DNA from: Stutzerimonas xanthomarina DSM 18231
GTDB taxonomy: Bacteria; Pseudomonadota; Gammaproteobacteria; Pseudomonadales; Pseudomonadaceae
Assembly: GCF_900129835.1 (NCBI RefSeq)
Contig: NZ_FQXA01000001.1
Span: 917,940-981,939, forward strand
Length of the DNA stretch: 64,000 bases
Direction of reading: 5' to 3'
Position numbers and translations under genes: made by a program. The notes under the pieces are model-generated. The model was not told the DNA's origin, made no database searches, and saw nothing but the letters and a program-made list of their open reading frames with translations. The first letter of the stretch is position 1, and every line of letters begins with the position of its first letter. Below are positions 7,699-15,938 of the stretch, piece by piece.

Positions 7699-9147
7699 TT
7701 ACAACCCCAAGCAGAGGTATTTGATTTCCAGATAGTCATCCATGCCGTACTTCGAACCCTCACGGCCCAGACCGGACGACTTCACGCCACCGAAGGGTGC
7801 CACCTCGGTCGAAATCATCCCGGTGTTGATGCCGATCATCCCTGACTCGATTGCTTCGGCCACACGGAACACCCGACCCAGATCGCGCGCATAGAAATAG
7901 GCCGCCAGCCCAAACTCGGTGTCATTGGCCAGGGCGATACCCTCGGCCTCGTCTTCGAAACGGAACAGCGGCGCCAGCGGCCCGAAGGTTTCCTCTTTCG
8001 CCACCTTGGCATGGTGCGGCACGCTGACCATCAGCGTCGGCTCGAAATAGCTGCCGCCCATCTGGTGCGCCTTACCGCCGGTGAGTACCTGTGCACCATT
8101 GGCGACGGCGTCCTCGATGTGCTCTCTGACCTTGGCCGCCGCGCGGTCGTCGATCAGCGGGCCGATGTCGGTGCCTTCATCGAGTCCATTGCCAACCTTC
8201 AGTTTTTCGACCGCAGCCTGGAATTTCTTCGCAAACTCGTCGTACACGCCGTTCTGTACATAGATGCGGTTGACGCAGACGCAGGTCTGGCCGGCGTTAC
8301 GGTACTTGGACTGCATGGCGCCTTTGACTGCTTCGTCGAGGTCCGCGTCATCGAACACCAGGAACGGCGCGTTGCCGCCCAGCTCCAGCGACACCTTCTT
8401 GATGCCCGCGGCGCACTGCTCCATCAGCTTCGCGCCAACTTCGGTCGAGCCGGTGAAGCTGAGCTTGCGCACCGTCGGGTTCGCGGTCAGCTCGTTGCCG
8501 ATGTCACCCGCCGAACCAGTGACGACGCTGAACACACCTTTCGGGATACCCGCACGCTCCGCCAGCTCGGCCAGCGCCAGCGCGGAAAAAGGCGTCTGGC
8601 TCGCGGGTTTGAGTACCATGGTGCAACCCGCCGCCAACGCTGGACCGGCCTTACGGGTGATCATCGCCGCCGGGAAATTCCACGGGGTGATGGCCGCCGT
8701 GACGCCGATCGGCTGCTTGATGACGATGATGCGCTTGTCTTTTTGATGGCCCGGGATAGTGTCGCCATAGACACGCTTGGCTTCCTCAGCGAACCACTCA
8801 ATAAAGGAGGCGGCATAGGCGATCTCGCCCTTGGATTCGGCCAGCGGCTTGCCCTGCTCCAGCGTCATCAGCCGACCCAGGTCGTCCTGGTTCTCCATCA
8901 TCAGCTCGAACCAGCGGCGTAGCTTTTGCGAGCGCTCCTTGGCGGTCAGGTCACGCCAGGCCGGAAGTGCGCGCTCGGCCGCTTCGATGGCGCGACGGGT
9001 TTCCGCGGTGCCCATTTTCGGCACGCTGCCCAGGATCTCGTTGCTGGCCGGGTTGTTGACCTTGATGGTCTGGCCGCTGTCCGCGTCCTGCCAGGCGCCG
9101 TCGATATAAGCCTGCTGGCGGAACAGCTTGTTGTCTTTGAGTTGCAT
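7699..9147 (-). CDS. gabD: NADP-dependent succinate-semialdehyde dehydrogenase
   Basis: 482 residues. Chosen start MQLKDNKLFRQQAYIDGAW matches the start I recall for Pseudomonas GabD and has GGAG just upstream; an upstream open frame is ignored. Aldehyde dehydrogenase signatures are present: PWNFPAAMITRK, the Glu motif LELGGNAPFLVF and the catalytic Cys in GQTCVCVNRIYV. It converts succinate semialdehyde to succinate, closing the 4-aminobutyrate route into the TCA cycle. The usual partner gabT is not adjacent. A hairpin at 7656-7682 follows the stop. Confidence 0.92.
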   Translation of the reverse strand: MQLKDNKLFRQQAYIDGAWQDADSGQTIKVNNPASNEILGSVPKMGTAETRRAIEAAERALPAWRDLTAKERSQKLRRWFELMMENQDDLGRLMTLEQGKPLAESKGEIAYAASFIEWFAEEAKRVYGDTIPGHQKDKRIIVIKQPIGVTAAITPWNFPAAMITRKAGPALAAGCTMVLKPASQTPFSALALAELAERAGIPKGVFSVVTGSAGDIGNELTANPTVRKLSFTGSTEVGAKLMEQCAAGIKKVSLELGGNAPFLVFDDADLDEAVKGAMQSKYRNAGQTCVCVNRIYVQNGVYDEFAKKFQAAVEKLKVGNGLDEGTDIGPLIDDRAAAKVREHIEDAVANGAQVLTGGKAHQMGGSYFEPTLMVSVPHHAKVAKEETFGPLAPLFRFEDEAEGIALANDTEFGLAAYFYARDLGRVFRVAEAIESGMIGINTGMISTEVAPFGGVKSSGLGREGSKYGMDDYLEIKYLCLGL

Positions 9148-9476
9148 GGCAGTCTCCTGAGAGCCGGCAGGGTGCCGGGATTGGACCGAGGCCATCTGGC
9201 CGATTGGAAAGGCGATTGGCAGTGGAACTGCTCGAGTTAAGTCAGAGCAAGGGACAGCCCCAGGGTTCCTGCCGTGAGCTAAAGCGTTTGAGATATCGAA
9301 CGCATGCTAGGCCTGCTGGCTGGCATCGGGCAACACCCTGTTCGGAAAAATTAACGCACCATAACCAGACCTGATGACGCCGCGATCGGCTATCAGAACC
9401 ACAGCACTGCGCGCTGAGCAGCTGCCGAAGCGCCATGGACGACCGCAGACGACATGCGTATGATTGCGCCCGCAAC
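9148..9476. other. Gene-free gap between gabD and tRNA-Arg
   Basis: 329 bases with no supportable coding region. It must hold the promoters for leftward gabD and the rightward tRNA, but I cannot point to convincing -35/-10 pairs. Confidence 0.3.
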
Positions 9477-9553
9477 GCACCAGTAGCTCAGCTGGATAGA
9501 GTACTGCCCTCCGAAGGCAGGGGTCGTGGGTTCGAATCCCGCCTGGTGCGCCA
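9477..9553 (+). tRNA. tRNA-Arg (anticodon CCG)
   Basis: 77 bases including the encoded CCA. The acceptor stem GCACCAG pairs with CTGGTGC. The anticodon arm CTGCC-CTCCGAA-GGCAG gives anticodon CCG, which reads CGG. The T arm contains GGTTCGAATCC. A strong terminator follows within 15 bases. I found no second copy of its 3' end further right, so there is no evidence of an integrated element using it as an attachment site. Confidence 0.97.
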
Positions 9554-9567
9554 CCTCCAAAGAAAAA

Positions 9568-9595
9568 GCCCCGGATGAAAATCCGGGGCTTTTTC
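9568..9595 (+). terminator. Terminator of tRNA-Arg
   Basis: Stem GCCCCGGAT / ATCCGGGGC, loop GAAA, then TTTTTC. An A-run on the other side would also let it act leftward. Confidence 0.9.
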
Positions 9596-9766
9596 GTTTC
9601 GGGGCGGCTGGTCAGAAGCCAGGTATTTGCGCTGCACCTCAACCTGATCGGTGCTGCACCTGAGGCCATTCGAGCCGCGGTGTGGCCTGGAGCTCTACGA
9701 TCCAAGCGTATATCGCGTTCAAGCTGGCCGTTTGAAGCGAGCTTTTCCGGTCCCAGGCCGTGTCGC

Positions 9767-9793
9767 TAACCACCAACGAGCCCTTGGTGGTTA
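9767..9793. repeat. Perfect hairpin without a clear T-run
   Basis: Arms TAACCACCAA and TTGGTGGTTA (10 bp), loop of 7. It lies 40 bases past the stop of the DUF4198 gene and may mark its transcript end. The rest of 9596-9832 is empty. Confidence 0.45.
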
Positions 9794-9832
9794 TGTTTTG
9801 AGCAATCTCGTTTCGCTGTGAGGTCGACGCGG

Positions 9833-10558
9833 TCAGTGCTCGTGCTTCGCGCTGACGAAACTCAGCGAGGAGAACATGCCGCGCACGCGTGCGTCCGGGT
9901 CTTCGCTCGGGACCGTGGTGGAGGCGGCGATGACGTTAAGGCCGTGGTTGCGCACGGTGATCTTCGCCTTGCCCTGCTTGTTGGTGGTTGCAGCCACCTC
10001 GTCCGGGTTGTTCACGTGATCGGCGATCAACTCGACATCGGCGGCCGGTTTGCCGTCGACCAGGACCTGAACCTCCAGCGCCTCGCCTACTTCAACCGAT
10101 AAGGGATCACGCTGCGGCACGATGGCCAGCTTGAGCTTGTCCAGCGCCGGCAGTTCCGCACCCTCATGCAGCACCGCCAGGCTGTACTTGTAGTAACGCC
10201 CGGAATCCAGCGCGCCGGGAACCTTCGATTCTCCGACGTTGAGCCACTGCTTGTCCGGCGCCTGGGTCCAGTAACCGTTATCCAGCGCCACGCTGAGCAC
10301 CGCCGGCGATTCAATCGGCTTCAGCCGTGCGTGGTTCTCTAGCCGCTCGACTGTGACAGGGATTCGGCTGCCGTGGCGGTCTGTGGCCCAGGCGCCGGAG
10401 ATTTTCTTCGGGTCAAAGGCGTTGTCTTCGGCACCATGACCGTAGATCACCTCGATGTTGCCGCGACGCTCTTCGGTCCACATGCCGTGGGCCGCGGCCT
10501 GCCCTGCCATCAGTGCAGCGATCAAAGTCATGGCGTATTTCGCGTGGTGCTTGTTCAT
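9833..10558 (-). CDS. DUF4198-type periplasmic protein, probable metal uptake accessory
   Basis: 241 residues with a cleavable signal peptide ending AAAHG (about residue 24). It starts at a metal-like site (His after cleavage, then WTEE). The body is beta-rich with an Ig-like domain (about 140-230: EVQVLVDGKPAADVELIAD, TTNKQGKAKI) and ends with a His-rich tail, KHEH. DUF4198 proteins recur beside TonB receptors and metal transporters and are thought to bind metal in the periplasm. It is 57 bases after the TonB receptor gene, behind an intercistronic hairpin. The zinc link comes from the operator before that receptor. Family good; metal inferred. Confidence 0.8.
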   Translation of the reverse strand: MNKHHAKYAMTLIAALMAGQAAAHGMWTEERRGNIEVIYGHGAEDNAFDPKKISGAWATDRHGSRIPVTVERLENHARLKPIESPAVLSVALDNGYWTQAPDKQWLNVGESKVPGALDSGRYYKYSLAVLHEGAELPALDKLKLAIVPQRDPLSVEVGEALEVQVLVDGKPAADVELIADHVNNPDEVAATTNKQGKAKITVRNHGLNVIAASTTVPSEDPDARVRGMFSSLSFVSAKHEH

Positions 10559-10586
10559 CTTCCATCCTTTTGGACTAGTGAGTGAC

Positions 10587-10611
10587 GAGCCGGCCCGGGG
10601 CGAGCCGGCTC
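10587..10611 (-). repeat. Intercistronic hairpin between TonB receptor and DUF4198 genes
   Basis: Arms GAGCCGGC / GCCGGCTC, loop of 9. There is no T-run. It may stabilise the upstream message or lower expression of the second gene. Confidence 0.45.
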
Positions 10612-10615
10612 TGCG

Positions 10616-12736
10616 TTACAGGTTCAGTGACAGGCTCAGGCTCAGGTTGCGCGGCTCGCCAGGCATCACCCAGACGTTGCTGTAGGAGCGCTCGTAGTAG
10701 GTGCGGTCGAAGGCGTTATTGAGATTCACGCCTAAGGTCATGTCCGGCGTGACTTTGTAGCGCGCCAGCAGATCTATGGTGGTGTAACCCGGCAGCTCGA
10801 AGCCGCTGTCCGCCACGTTGCCGGAGCGCTCGCCGACGTAATTGACCCCGCCGCCAAGCTCCAAACCGCGCAGTCCACCGTCGAGAAACTCATACACACC
10901 GAGCAGACTGCCGCTGTGCTCGGGCACGTTGAGCAAGCGACTGCCGCGCGCGAGGGTGTTGTCTTCCGTCACTTCGGCATCGACATAGGCGTAGGCGCCG
11001 ATCAGCCGAATCGCGTCGGTCAGCTGGCCGGTCAGCTGGAAATCGATGCCGCGACTACGCACCTCGCCCGCGGCGATCTGATACGCGGAGTCGACCGGAT
11101 CGGCAGTGAGTACGTTTTCCTTGGTGAGGTGAAAGGCAGCGACGGTCATGCCCAGACGGCTGTCGAGCAGGTCGAATTTGAAGCCCGCTTCGTAACCAAC
11201 GCCTTCTTCCGGATCGAATGCCGTGCCTGACGCATCAATGCCGCCATTGGGCTTGAACGACTGCGAGGCATTGGCGAACACGCCAACTTCAGGCATCAGC
11301 TGATACAGCGCCCCAATGCGTGGCGTGACCTTTTCATGGGTCTGCTCCATGCGCGTGCTGACGACTTCGTTGTCCAGCCGATGCTCGTAATGGTCGTAAC
11401 GGGCGCCAACAACACCGAAGAATTTTTCGCTGAAACGCATCTGATCCTGCAGGTTCATCGAACGGGAATGGACCCGTTCGTGGCGGTGGGTGCTGCGCCC
11501 ATCGGGGCCAACACTAAACGGCGGTCTTAGCTGCCCATAGACCGGCTCGTAGATATCGATTTGCGAGACAGGACGGGAGCGCATCAGGCGTTCGTTCTTG
11601 ACGTAACGCTCGTATTCGGTGCCGATCAACAGGTTGTGTTCGATGTCGCTCGTATAGACCAGACCGCGCAGCTCCAGCTGGGTGATGCTGTCCTGCCAAT
11701 CGAAATCGCGGTAGCGGTATTCTCGGTTGAGGGTATGCGTGTCAGCCGCAAGGCTGCTCGCTTCAGTCGCACCACCGCTCAGGCGACCCTGCTTGTAGTG
11801 GCTGGCCAGGCGGACGGTCCAGCTGGCGTTCAGATCATGCTCGATCTCAGCCTGCAGGCTCTCGTTGTTGTTGTCGATGTCACCGTCGCCGGGCTCACCG
11901 AAAAACTCCGTACGCGAGACGCTTCCGAGATGATCATTTGGCGCCACCACACCACGGTCGAACACCTGGCTGTTGCGGATGACTTCGGCTTGCACCAGCA
12001 GGCGCGTCTGCGGCGCCAGATCCCAGCTGAACGCAGGCGCGAAGAACTGGCGCTCGCCGGAGCGGTAATCGCGAAAACGCTTGCTGTCCTCTACCGCTAG
12101 ATTCATGCGGTAGAGCATCTTGCCCTCGTCATCCAACGGTGTGTTGACGTCCAGGCTGCCGCGATAGCGATCCCAGCGCCCAGCGCTCAGGTCCAGCCGG
12201 GCGAACCTGTCGTTCTGCGGGCGCTTGCTGACGATGTTGATGGTACCGCCTGGGTCACCGCGACCGTACAGGCTGGACGACGGCCCCTTGAGCACGTCGA
12301 TGCGCTCGACGTTGGATGGGTCCTGAGGGTTCATGTAGCCGCGGTTGACGCTGAAGCCGTCCTTGTAGAACTCAGAGGTCGTCAGCCCACGAATGCTGTA
12401 TTCGTACATGGTCAGGCCGCCGAAGTCGTTCTGCCGCGCCACGCCGCCCGCATAATCCAGCGCCTTTTCGATACGCGGGCTATCCAGATCTTCAAGCACC
12501 GTGGCGGGGATCACGCTGACCGCCTGGGGAACCTCCTCCAGCGGCGTATCCGTCTTGGTGGCGCTCGCTGAACGCCGAGTCCGGTAGCCCTCTGCTAAGA
12601 CTTGTTCCCGGTCTGCCGTGACGACCACGTCTTCAAGAACTGCGCTGTCTGACTCCTGCGCCAACGCTGACATGCTGGCCAAACCTGCCGCGGCGGCTAG
12701 TCCCAAAATGCTTGCTGCAACGCTACTGCTGTTCAT
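10616..12736 (-). CDS. TonB-dependent outer-membrane receptor, candidate zinc-responsive
   Basis: 706 residues. Signal peptide ends at SALAQ (about 26), followed by a TonB-box-like EDVVVTA. The plug domain (about 60-165) has EEVPQAVSVIP and VLKGPSSSLYGRGDPGGTINIVSKRP, and a 22-strand barrel follows. There is no N-terminal signalling (STN) domain, so it does not signal to a sigma factor. By domain type it resembles siderophore receptors. The operator immediately upstream resembles a Zur site rather than a Fur site, and its partner is a DUF4198 protein, so a zinc or metallophore role is plausible. The last residues are LNL, whereas many receptors end in aromatic Phe. Confidence 0.88.
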   Translation of the reverse strand: MNSSSVAASILGLAAAAGLASMSALAQESDSAVLEDVVVTADREQVLAEGYRTRRSASATKTDTPLEEVPQAVSVIPATVLEDLDSPRIEKALDYAGGVARQNDFGGLTMYEYSIRGLTTSEFYKDGFSVNRGYMNPQDPSNVERIDVLKGPSSSLYGRGDPGGTINIVSKRPQNDRFARLDLSAGRWDRYRGSLDVNTPLDDEGKMLYRMNLAVEDSKRFRDYRSGERQFFAPAFSWDLAPQTRLLVQAEVIRNSQVFDRGVVAPNDHLGSVSRTEFFGEPGDGDIDNNNESLQAEIEHDLNASWTVRLASHYKQGRLSGGATEASSLAADTHTLNREYRYRDFDWQDSITQLELRGLVYTSDIEHNLLIGTEYERYVKNERLMRSRPVSQIDIYEPVYGQLRPPFSVGPDGRSTHRHERVHSRSMNLQDQMRFSEKFFGVVGARYDHYEHRLDNEVVSTRMEQTHEKVTPRIGALYQLMPEVGVFANASQSFKPNGGIDASGTAFDPEEGVGYEAGFKFDLLDSRLGMTVAAFHLTKENVLTADPVDSAYQIAAGEVRSRGIDFQLTGQLTDAIRLIGAYAYVDAEVTEDNTLARGSRLLNVPEHSGSLLGVYEFLDGGLRGLELGGGVNYVGERSGNVADSGFELPGYTTIDLLARYKVTPDMTLGVNLNNAFDRTYYERSYSNVWVMPGEPRNLSLSLSLNL

Positions 12737-12742
12737 GCCCGC

Positions 12743-12779
12743 TTCCGATCAAATGTTATACCGTAACATTTGATCGGAA
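12743..12779. promoter_or_regulatory. Long palindrome resembling a Zur box
   Basis: Arms TTCCGATCAAATGTTA and TAACATTTGATCGGAA are exact complements (16 bp) around TACCG. The inner 23 bases match the gammaproteobacterial Zur consensus as I remember it at 18 of 22 fixed positions. The site ends only 6 bases before the ATG of the TonB receptor and takes in part of the ribosome-binding GGAA. A TTGACA lies upstream at the expected side. Repressor binding here should block transcription fully. Confidence 0.65.
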
Positions 12780-12874
12780 TCGGTCTGTCACTGTCAAGGC
12801 CGCAGGCGCTCTGGCAAGCCGCGTTCAGCTAGGGCAGCATGCAGCGACAACGATCCATGACGAGGAACGCAGCG

Positions 12875-13243
12875 ATGATCGATTTTGATAACAAGGGTTT
12901 CTTCAAGCTAAAGCAGAACGATGAATACGCAGAGCGGGTCCGCTCGCTGCTACTGGACGACGAACAGGTGATCGATTCCTACAAGTCCATGCGTGACGGC
13001 GTGGTGTTTACCAACAAGCGGATCATCGCGGTCAATGTGCAGGGCATTACCGGCAGCAAGAAGGATTTCACCTCCCTGCCCTACAACAACATCGTCGCCT
13101 ATTCGGTGGAGACGTCCGGGACCTTCGATCTGGACTCGGAGCTGGAGGTGTATTTCTCGTCACTGGGGAAGGTCAAGTTCGAGTTCACCGGCAGGACCTC
13201 GATCGTTGAAATATCGAAGTACATATCCAAACACGTGCTCTGA
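12875..13243 (+). CDS. PH-domain protein of unknown role
   Basis: 122 residues from MIDFDNKGFF, with GAGGAA 10 bases upstream; a start 18 bases earlier is possible. The fold reads as a bacterial pleckstrin-homology domain: DDEQVIDSYKSMRDGVVFTNKRIIAVN, then SLPYNNIVAYSVETSG, and a final helix ISKYISKHVL. There is no membrane segment, so it is cytosolic. The family is widespread without a known reaction and is often stress-linked. It is divergent from the TonB receptor, whose operator lies between them, though the two need not be coregulated. Confidence 0.8.
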   Translation: MIDFDNKGFFKLKQNDEYAERVRSLLLDDEQVIDSYKSMRDGVVFTNKRIIAVNVQGITGSKKDFTSLPYNNIVAYSVETSGTFDLDSELEVYFSSLGKVKFEFTGRTSIVEISKYISKHVL

Positions 13244-13945
13244 ACTGTTAATTGACTGCAGGCTGCACCGCAGCGGCTTTACCGCAGGTTCGCGGTGCAC
13301 CGTTCGACTCGTTGTGCTTGTGCATCAGGTGACGTAACGACAGCAGCCCTGGCTCGCTAGCATTGGGTTAGCGAGCAGCTTGATTCCAACTGCAGAAACG
13401 AAACGGCCGTCGTTACCGTTCGACTTCCACACCGGGACAGGTTGCTTTTGCAGTTGAAGACGCCAGGTCGGCACGGCGCGAACTTGGCTCGGGAGGTTTA
13501 GGTTCTTCTGCGCGGATACCTAACGCGGTCAGCAACGTCTCGCTCATTTCCATGAATGAATAGCCATCGGCCCATATCTCGGTTTTGCCGTTCAGTCTGT
13601 TATTCATGCTTTCCATATTCCTGGCTGGCGCGCCGCTCAGCCATGCTGATCGAATTGTTGTGTTACGCCTGTCACGATACGCAACTGGAGCATACGACGT
13701 GCCAATCTCTTGAAAGCAATTTATTCTTAAATATCAAATACTTATACGTAACGCGGTTTCACCTTGTGTTGCATGATGCACGATTCGCCAAATGCACCCT
13801 TGCGATGTGCATGTCTGCCGATTTTTGAAGCAGGTCACAACCGGCACCGAGCTGATGATCGGCACCAGGCTTCGCTCGATGTCTGAGATAAACAGCCGGG
13901 AGACCCTTTTGGCATACTCGACTGCCCGGCCCTCGAGCAAGCGCC
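13244..13945. other. 702-base gap with hairpins, AT-rich stretch and one doubtful small ORF
   Basis: Contains a hairpin TGCACCGC / GCGGTGCA (13264-13299) after the PH gene and another GCTCGCTA / TAGCGAGC (13352-13376). There is an unusually AT-rich stretch near 13720-13760. Base composition differs from the neighbouring genes, which fits a deletion scar or acquired remnant next to the broken LysR gene. Confidence 0.4.
13413..13616 (-). CDS. Doubtful small hypothetical protein
   Basis: 67 codons, or 64 from a second ATG that has AGGA 11 bases upstream. The product is polar with a Pro-rich middle (EEPKPPEPSS) and matches no family I know. It lies in a decayed gap. I list it because its composition is less arginine-biased than the antisense shadows elsewhere, but it may not be real. 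Confidence 0.25.
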   Translation of the reverse strand: MESMNNRLNGKTEIWADGYSFMEMSETLLTALGIRAEEPKPPEPSSRRADLASSTAKATCPGVEVER

Positions 13946-14104
13946 ATGCAGATTGACGAAGAACTCACGCTAAAAAAATTGGAGGTGTTTCTGGCCTTCA
14001 TGCGCAGCGGCAATCTCAGCAAAGCGGCCGCGGAGTTGAACACCAGCAACGTCAGCGTGCACCGTGCCATTCACTCACTGGAGAGCGCCCTGCGCTGCAC
14101 CTGA
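13946..14104 (+). pseudogene. Truncated LysR-family regulator, mdcR-like
   Basis: 52 codons that give only the N-terminal LysR helix-turn-helix: LKKLEVFLAFMRSGNLSKAA then SNVSVHRAIHSLESAL, and stop after RCT. The stretch closely matches the start of MdcR, the malonate decarboxylase regulator of Pseudomonas, as I remember it. In that protein the next residues are PLFKHEG and about 250 more follow. No continuation is found in any frame to 14288, so this looks like a deletion rather than a point frameshift. No mdc structural genes lie nearby. The fragment could still make a DNA-binding peptide but lacks the effector domain. Confidence 0.75.
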
Positions 14105-14288
14105 TCGAGACGACGGGCCTTTTCGGCTCGACGGCGCGACCACTGCGGCGGTGGGGAGATTATTGTTGTCATGGCGACTCCACAGTTTTTCCGCTTGTGG
14201 AGCGCACAGTAGGGAGACGACCGGAGGGTCATCAATCAAGCGCAGAGGCGTTTCGTTACGCTGAGGTTAACGATGCCGCTGGACTACC

Positions 14289-14726
14289 TTAAAGCCAGCC
14301 GAGCGTCACGCTGGCAAGCAACAGGTAACGCCCGCCCTTGGCCAGGGTGACCAGCAGCAGAAAGCTCCACAATGGCTCGCGCAAGGTACCGGCGACCACG
14401 GTCAGCGGGTCGCCTATGATCGGCACCCAGCTCAGCAATAACGACCAGCGGCCGTAGCGGTGGTAACGGCGCTGCGCGCGTTCGAGCTGTTGATCGCTAA
14501 CAGGGAACCAGCGCTTGTGACGCAACCGTTCGACCGAGCGGCCCAGCAGCCAGTTGACCAGCGAACCGAGCACATTGCCTGCCGTGGCGACCAGCAACAG
14601 TGCCGCGGCAGGCTGTGATCCATGCAGCAGCAACCCCACCAGCACGGCTTCGGATTGTGCGGGCACGAGGGTCGCTGCGGCGAAGGCGGCACCGAACAGG
14701 CCGAAATAGGCGGAAAGATCAAACAT
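14289..14726 (-). CDS. YqaA-family small membrane protein (DedA/SNARE-associated type)
   Basis: 145 residues with three to four hydrophobic segments (about 5-30, 38-62, 92-115, 122-143). The patterns AATLVPAQSEAVLVGLL, GNVLGSLVNWLLGR and SLLLSWVPIIGDPLTVVAGTLR mark the YqaA branch of the DedA-like family. These are inner-membrane proteins of poorly known function; DedA relatives are linked to lipid flipping and envelope integrity. It stands alone, surrounded by remnants, and appears intact. Confidence 0.85.
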   Translation of the reverse strand: MFDLSAYFGLFGAAFAAATLVPAQSEAVLVGLLLHGSQPAAALLLVATAGNVLGSLVNWLLGRSVERLRHKRWFPVSDQQLERAQRRYHRYGRWSLLLSWVPIIGDPLTVVAGTLREPLWSFLLLVTLAKGGRYLLLASVTLGWL

Positions 14727-14844
14727 CTAAAAGGTACGGAGTGTCGGGCTCAGGTAGCGCCAGCGGCGAGATATGCAGATACCAACGAAAATCTGGAGGC
14801 TGCACGGCACTGACAACGCGCCAGGCAAAGTAACAGAGCATTCG

Positions 14845-15026
14845 ATGAAAGGCAGGCTGATCTATCTCATCGCCCTCTCGGGCTCGGGCAAGGACAGCGT
14901 GCTCGATGCCGCGCGCGAAGCCTGGCCGAGCGCGGCTTACGTGTCGCACGGCGGATCATCACGCGCTCCGCCGAAGCCTTGGGCGAATCCGCCGAGGTCG
15001 TCACTCATGATGCGTTCGCCCGCTAA
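14845..15026 (+). pseudogene. phnN: Broken ribose 1,5-bisphosphate phosphokinase (phnN-like)
   Basis: The first 30 codons read MKGRLIYLIALSGSGKDSVLDAA, a P-loop (GSGKDS) start like PhnN. After about 14940 that frame becomes meaningless. A neighbouring frame resumes the family: RVARRIITRSAEALGESAEVVTHDAFAR, then stop at 15024-15026. So there is a frameshift near 14935-14942 and a truncation: an intact PhnN is about 185 residues. PhnN makes PRPP in phosphonate breakdown. No other phn gene is nearby. Confidence 0.75.
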
Positions 15027-15030
15027 CGGT

Positions 15031-15273
15031 TCACCGGCCGGGCTGCGGATGAAAGCCCGGCACGGCGTTGGGCCTTTCTATGCGGCCAGCTGGCAGGGTG
15101 CAGTTGAGGTCGCGGAAAGGTTGGCCGTTGAGCAGTTCCCAGCCATGCCCAGGCGAGGTCTGGCGGCAGATCAACGTGCCATCGGCCTTGCTCTGCCATT
15201 GGTAATACGGCGCCGGGCCAGCGGTGGCTAATAAAGGCAGGCATACGATGAGCGCGAACAATACAGCACGCAT
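15031..15273 (-). CDS. Small secreted protein, unknown
   Basis: 80 residues. A signal peptide (MRAVLFALIVCLPLLATA) is followed by a short mature part with two Cys (TLICRQTSPGHGW, RDLNCTLP) that could pair. The pattern Y-Q-W-Q-S-K-A-DGT-C is regular enough to suggest a real exported protein. There is no recognisable family. The ribosome site is weak. Its stop lies 5 bases from the end of the broken phnN on the other strand. Confidence 0.5.
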   Translation of the reverse strand: MRAVLFALIVCLPLLATAGPAPYYQWQSKADGTLICRQTSPGHGWELLNGQPFRDLNCTLPAGRIERPNAVPGFHPQPGR

Positions 15274-15509
15274 AGGGCTGGGTTTCTCTGGGTATCTGGC
15301 GCCACTTTAGCCGGATCGTTTGGTAGCACAAGCGCGGCCGGTCGGGATGGCTAGGGCCAACCGCGCGGGGCAGCCGTCAAGGGATGACCGCGCAGCAGAA
15401 TCCGGTACGCCGCGGTGTGATCGTCAGCAAGCTAGCTCCTGCACCAGTCGTGGCGCAACGGGACTGGGTTCAACGCTGGTTGGCACGTGTAACATGGTCG
15501 AAGCCCTGA
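15274..15509. other. Short gap, nothing recognised
   Basis: 236 bases downstream of the HhH-GPD remnant. No frame here continues that protein convincingly. A stretch on the minus strand just past its stop could read GVDQGF in another frame, which hints that the 3' end was also frameshifted. Confidence 0.25.
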
Positions 15510-15938
15510 TCAACACCAGACCGTTTCCGCCTCGCGCAGGAAGATTTCCACGGTCTTAGGCCCGATGCCTTCGAACTCGGCCAGGCGCTTTTCCAGCTCC
15601 TTGCGATCCTTGCTTCGCTCGCGGATGTTGCCGAGCTTGCCGCCGTATTCGCTGTTTAGCTTGTTGCACAGTTTGAGCAGTCGCTCGGCCGTCGACTCGT
15701 CGTAGCGCACGTAGTGGCCCTCCCCCAGCATGTCCACCGGTTCTTGCTAGCTGCAGTTGCCGATCTTTCTCGGCGTGTCGCGTTTGTGCTTTTCGACGAT
15801 GACACGATAGGCGTCGGCAGCGATGTCCTGCTGAATGCGCTTGCCGAATAGAAAGCTGGCGATGAACCACTTGAACAGCTCCCCTTCGCCCTGGTTGATA
15901 TCGATCCCGAGTTCTTTCGCACTGATATCTCTGGCCAT
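15510..15938 (-). pseudogene. HhH-GPD (endonuclease III-like) gene with in-frame amber codon
   Basis: Starts MARDISAKELG at 15938 with GAGG 7 bases upstream. It runs 63 codons to a TAG at 15747-15749, then continues in the same frame for 78 codons. The part after the stop contains QEPVDMLGEGHYVRYDESTAERL and the helix-hairpin-helix core FEGIGPKTVEIFLRE. The two halves align as one protein of the endonuclease III-related group. A family consensus as I recall it has Trp where TAG stands, so TGG to TAG is the likely change. The C-terminus is also shorter than expected (about 142 against roughly 190-220 residues). Probably inactive unless suppressed. Confidence 0.75.

Noticed and set aside
8061..8080. 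CTGGTGCGCC match to the tRNA-Arg 3' end
   Set aside because: Ten bases inside gabD coding sequence with no further identity; not an attachment site duplicate.
9307..9705. Minus-strand reading frame giving [13 protein letters not shown]
   Set aside because: It is the well-known false translation of a tRNA gene and its flanks; the tRNA-Arg is on the plus strand.
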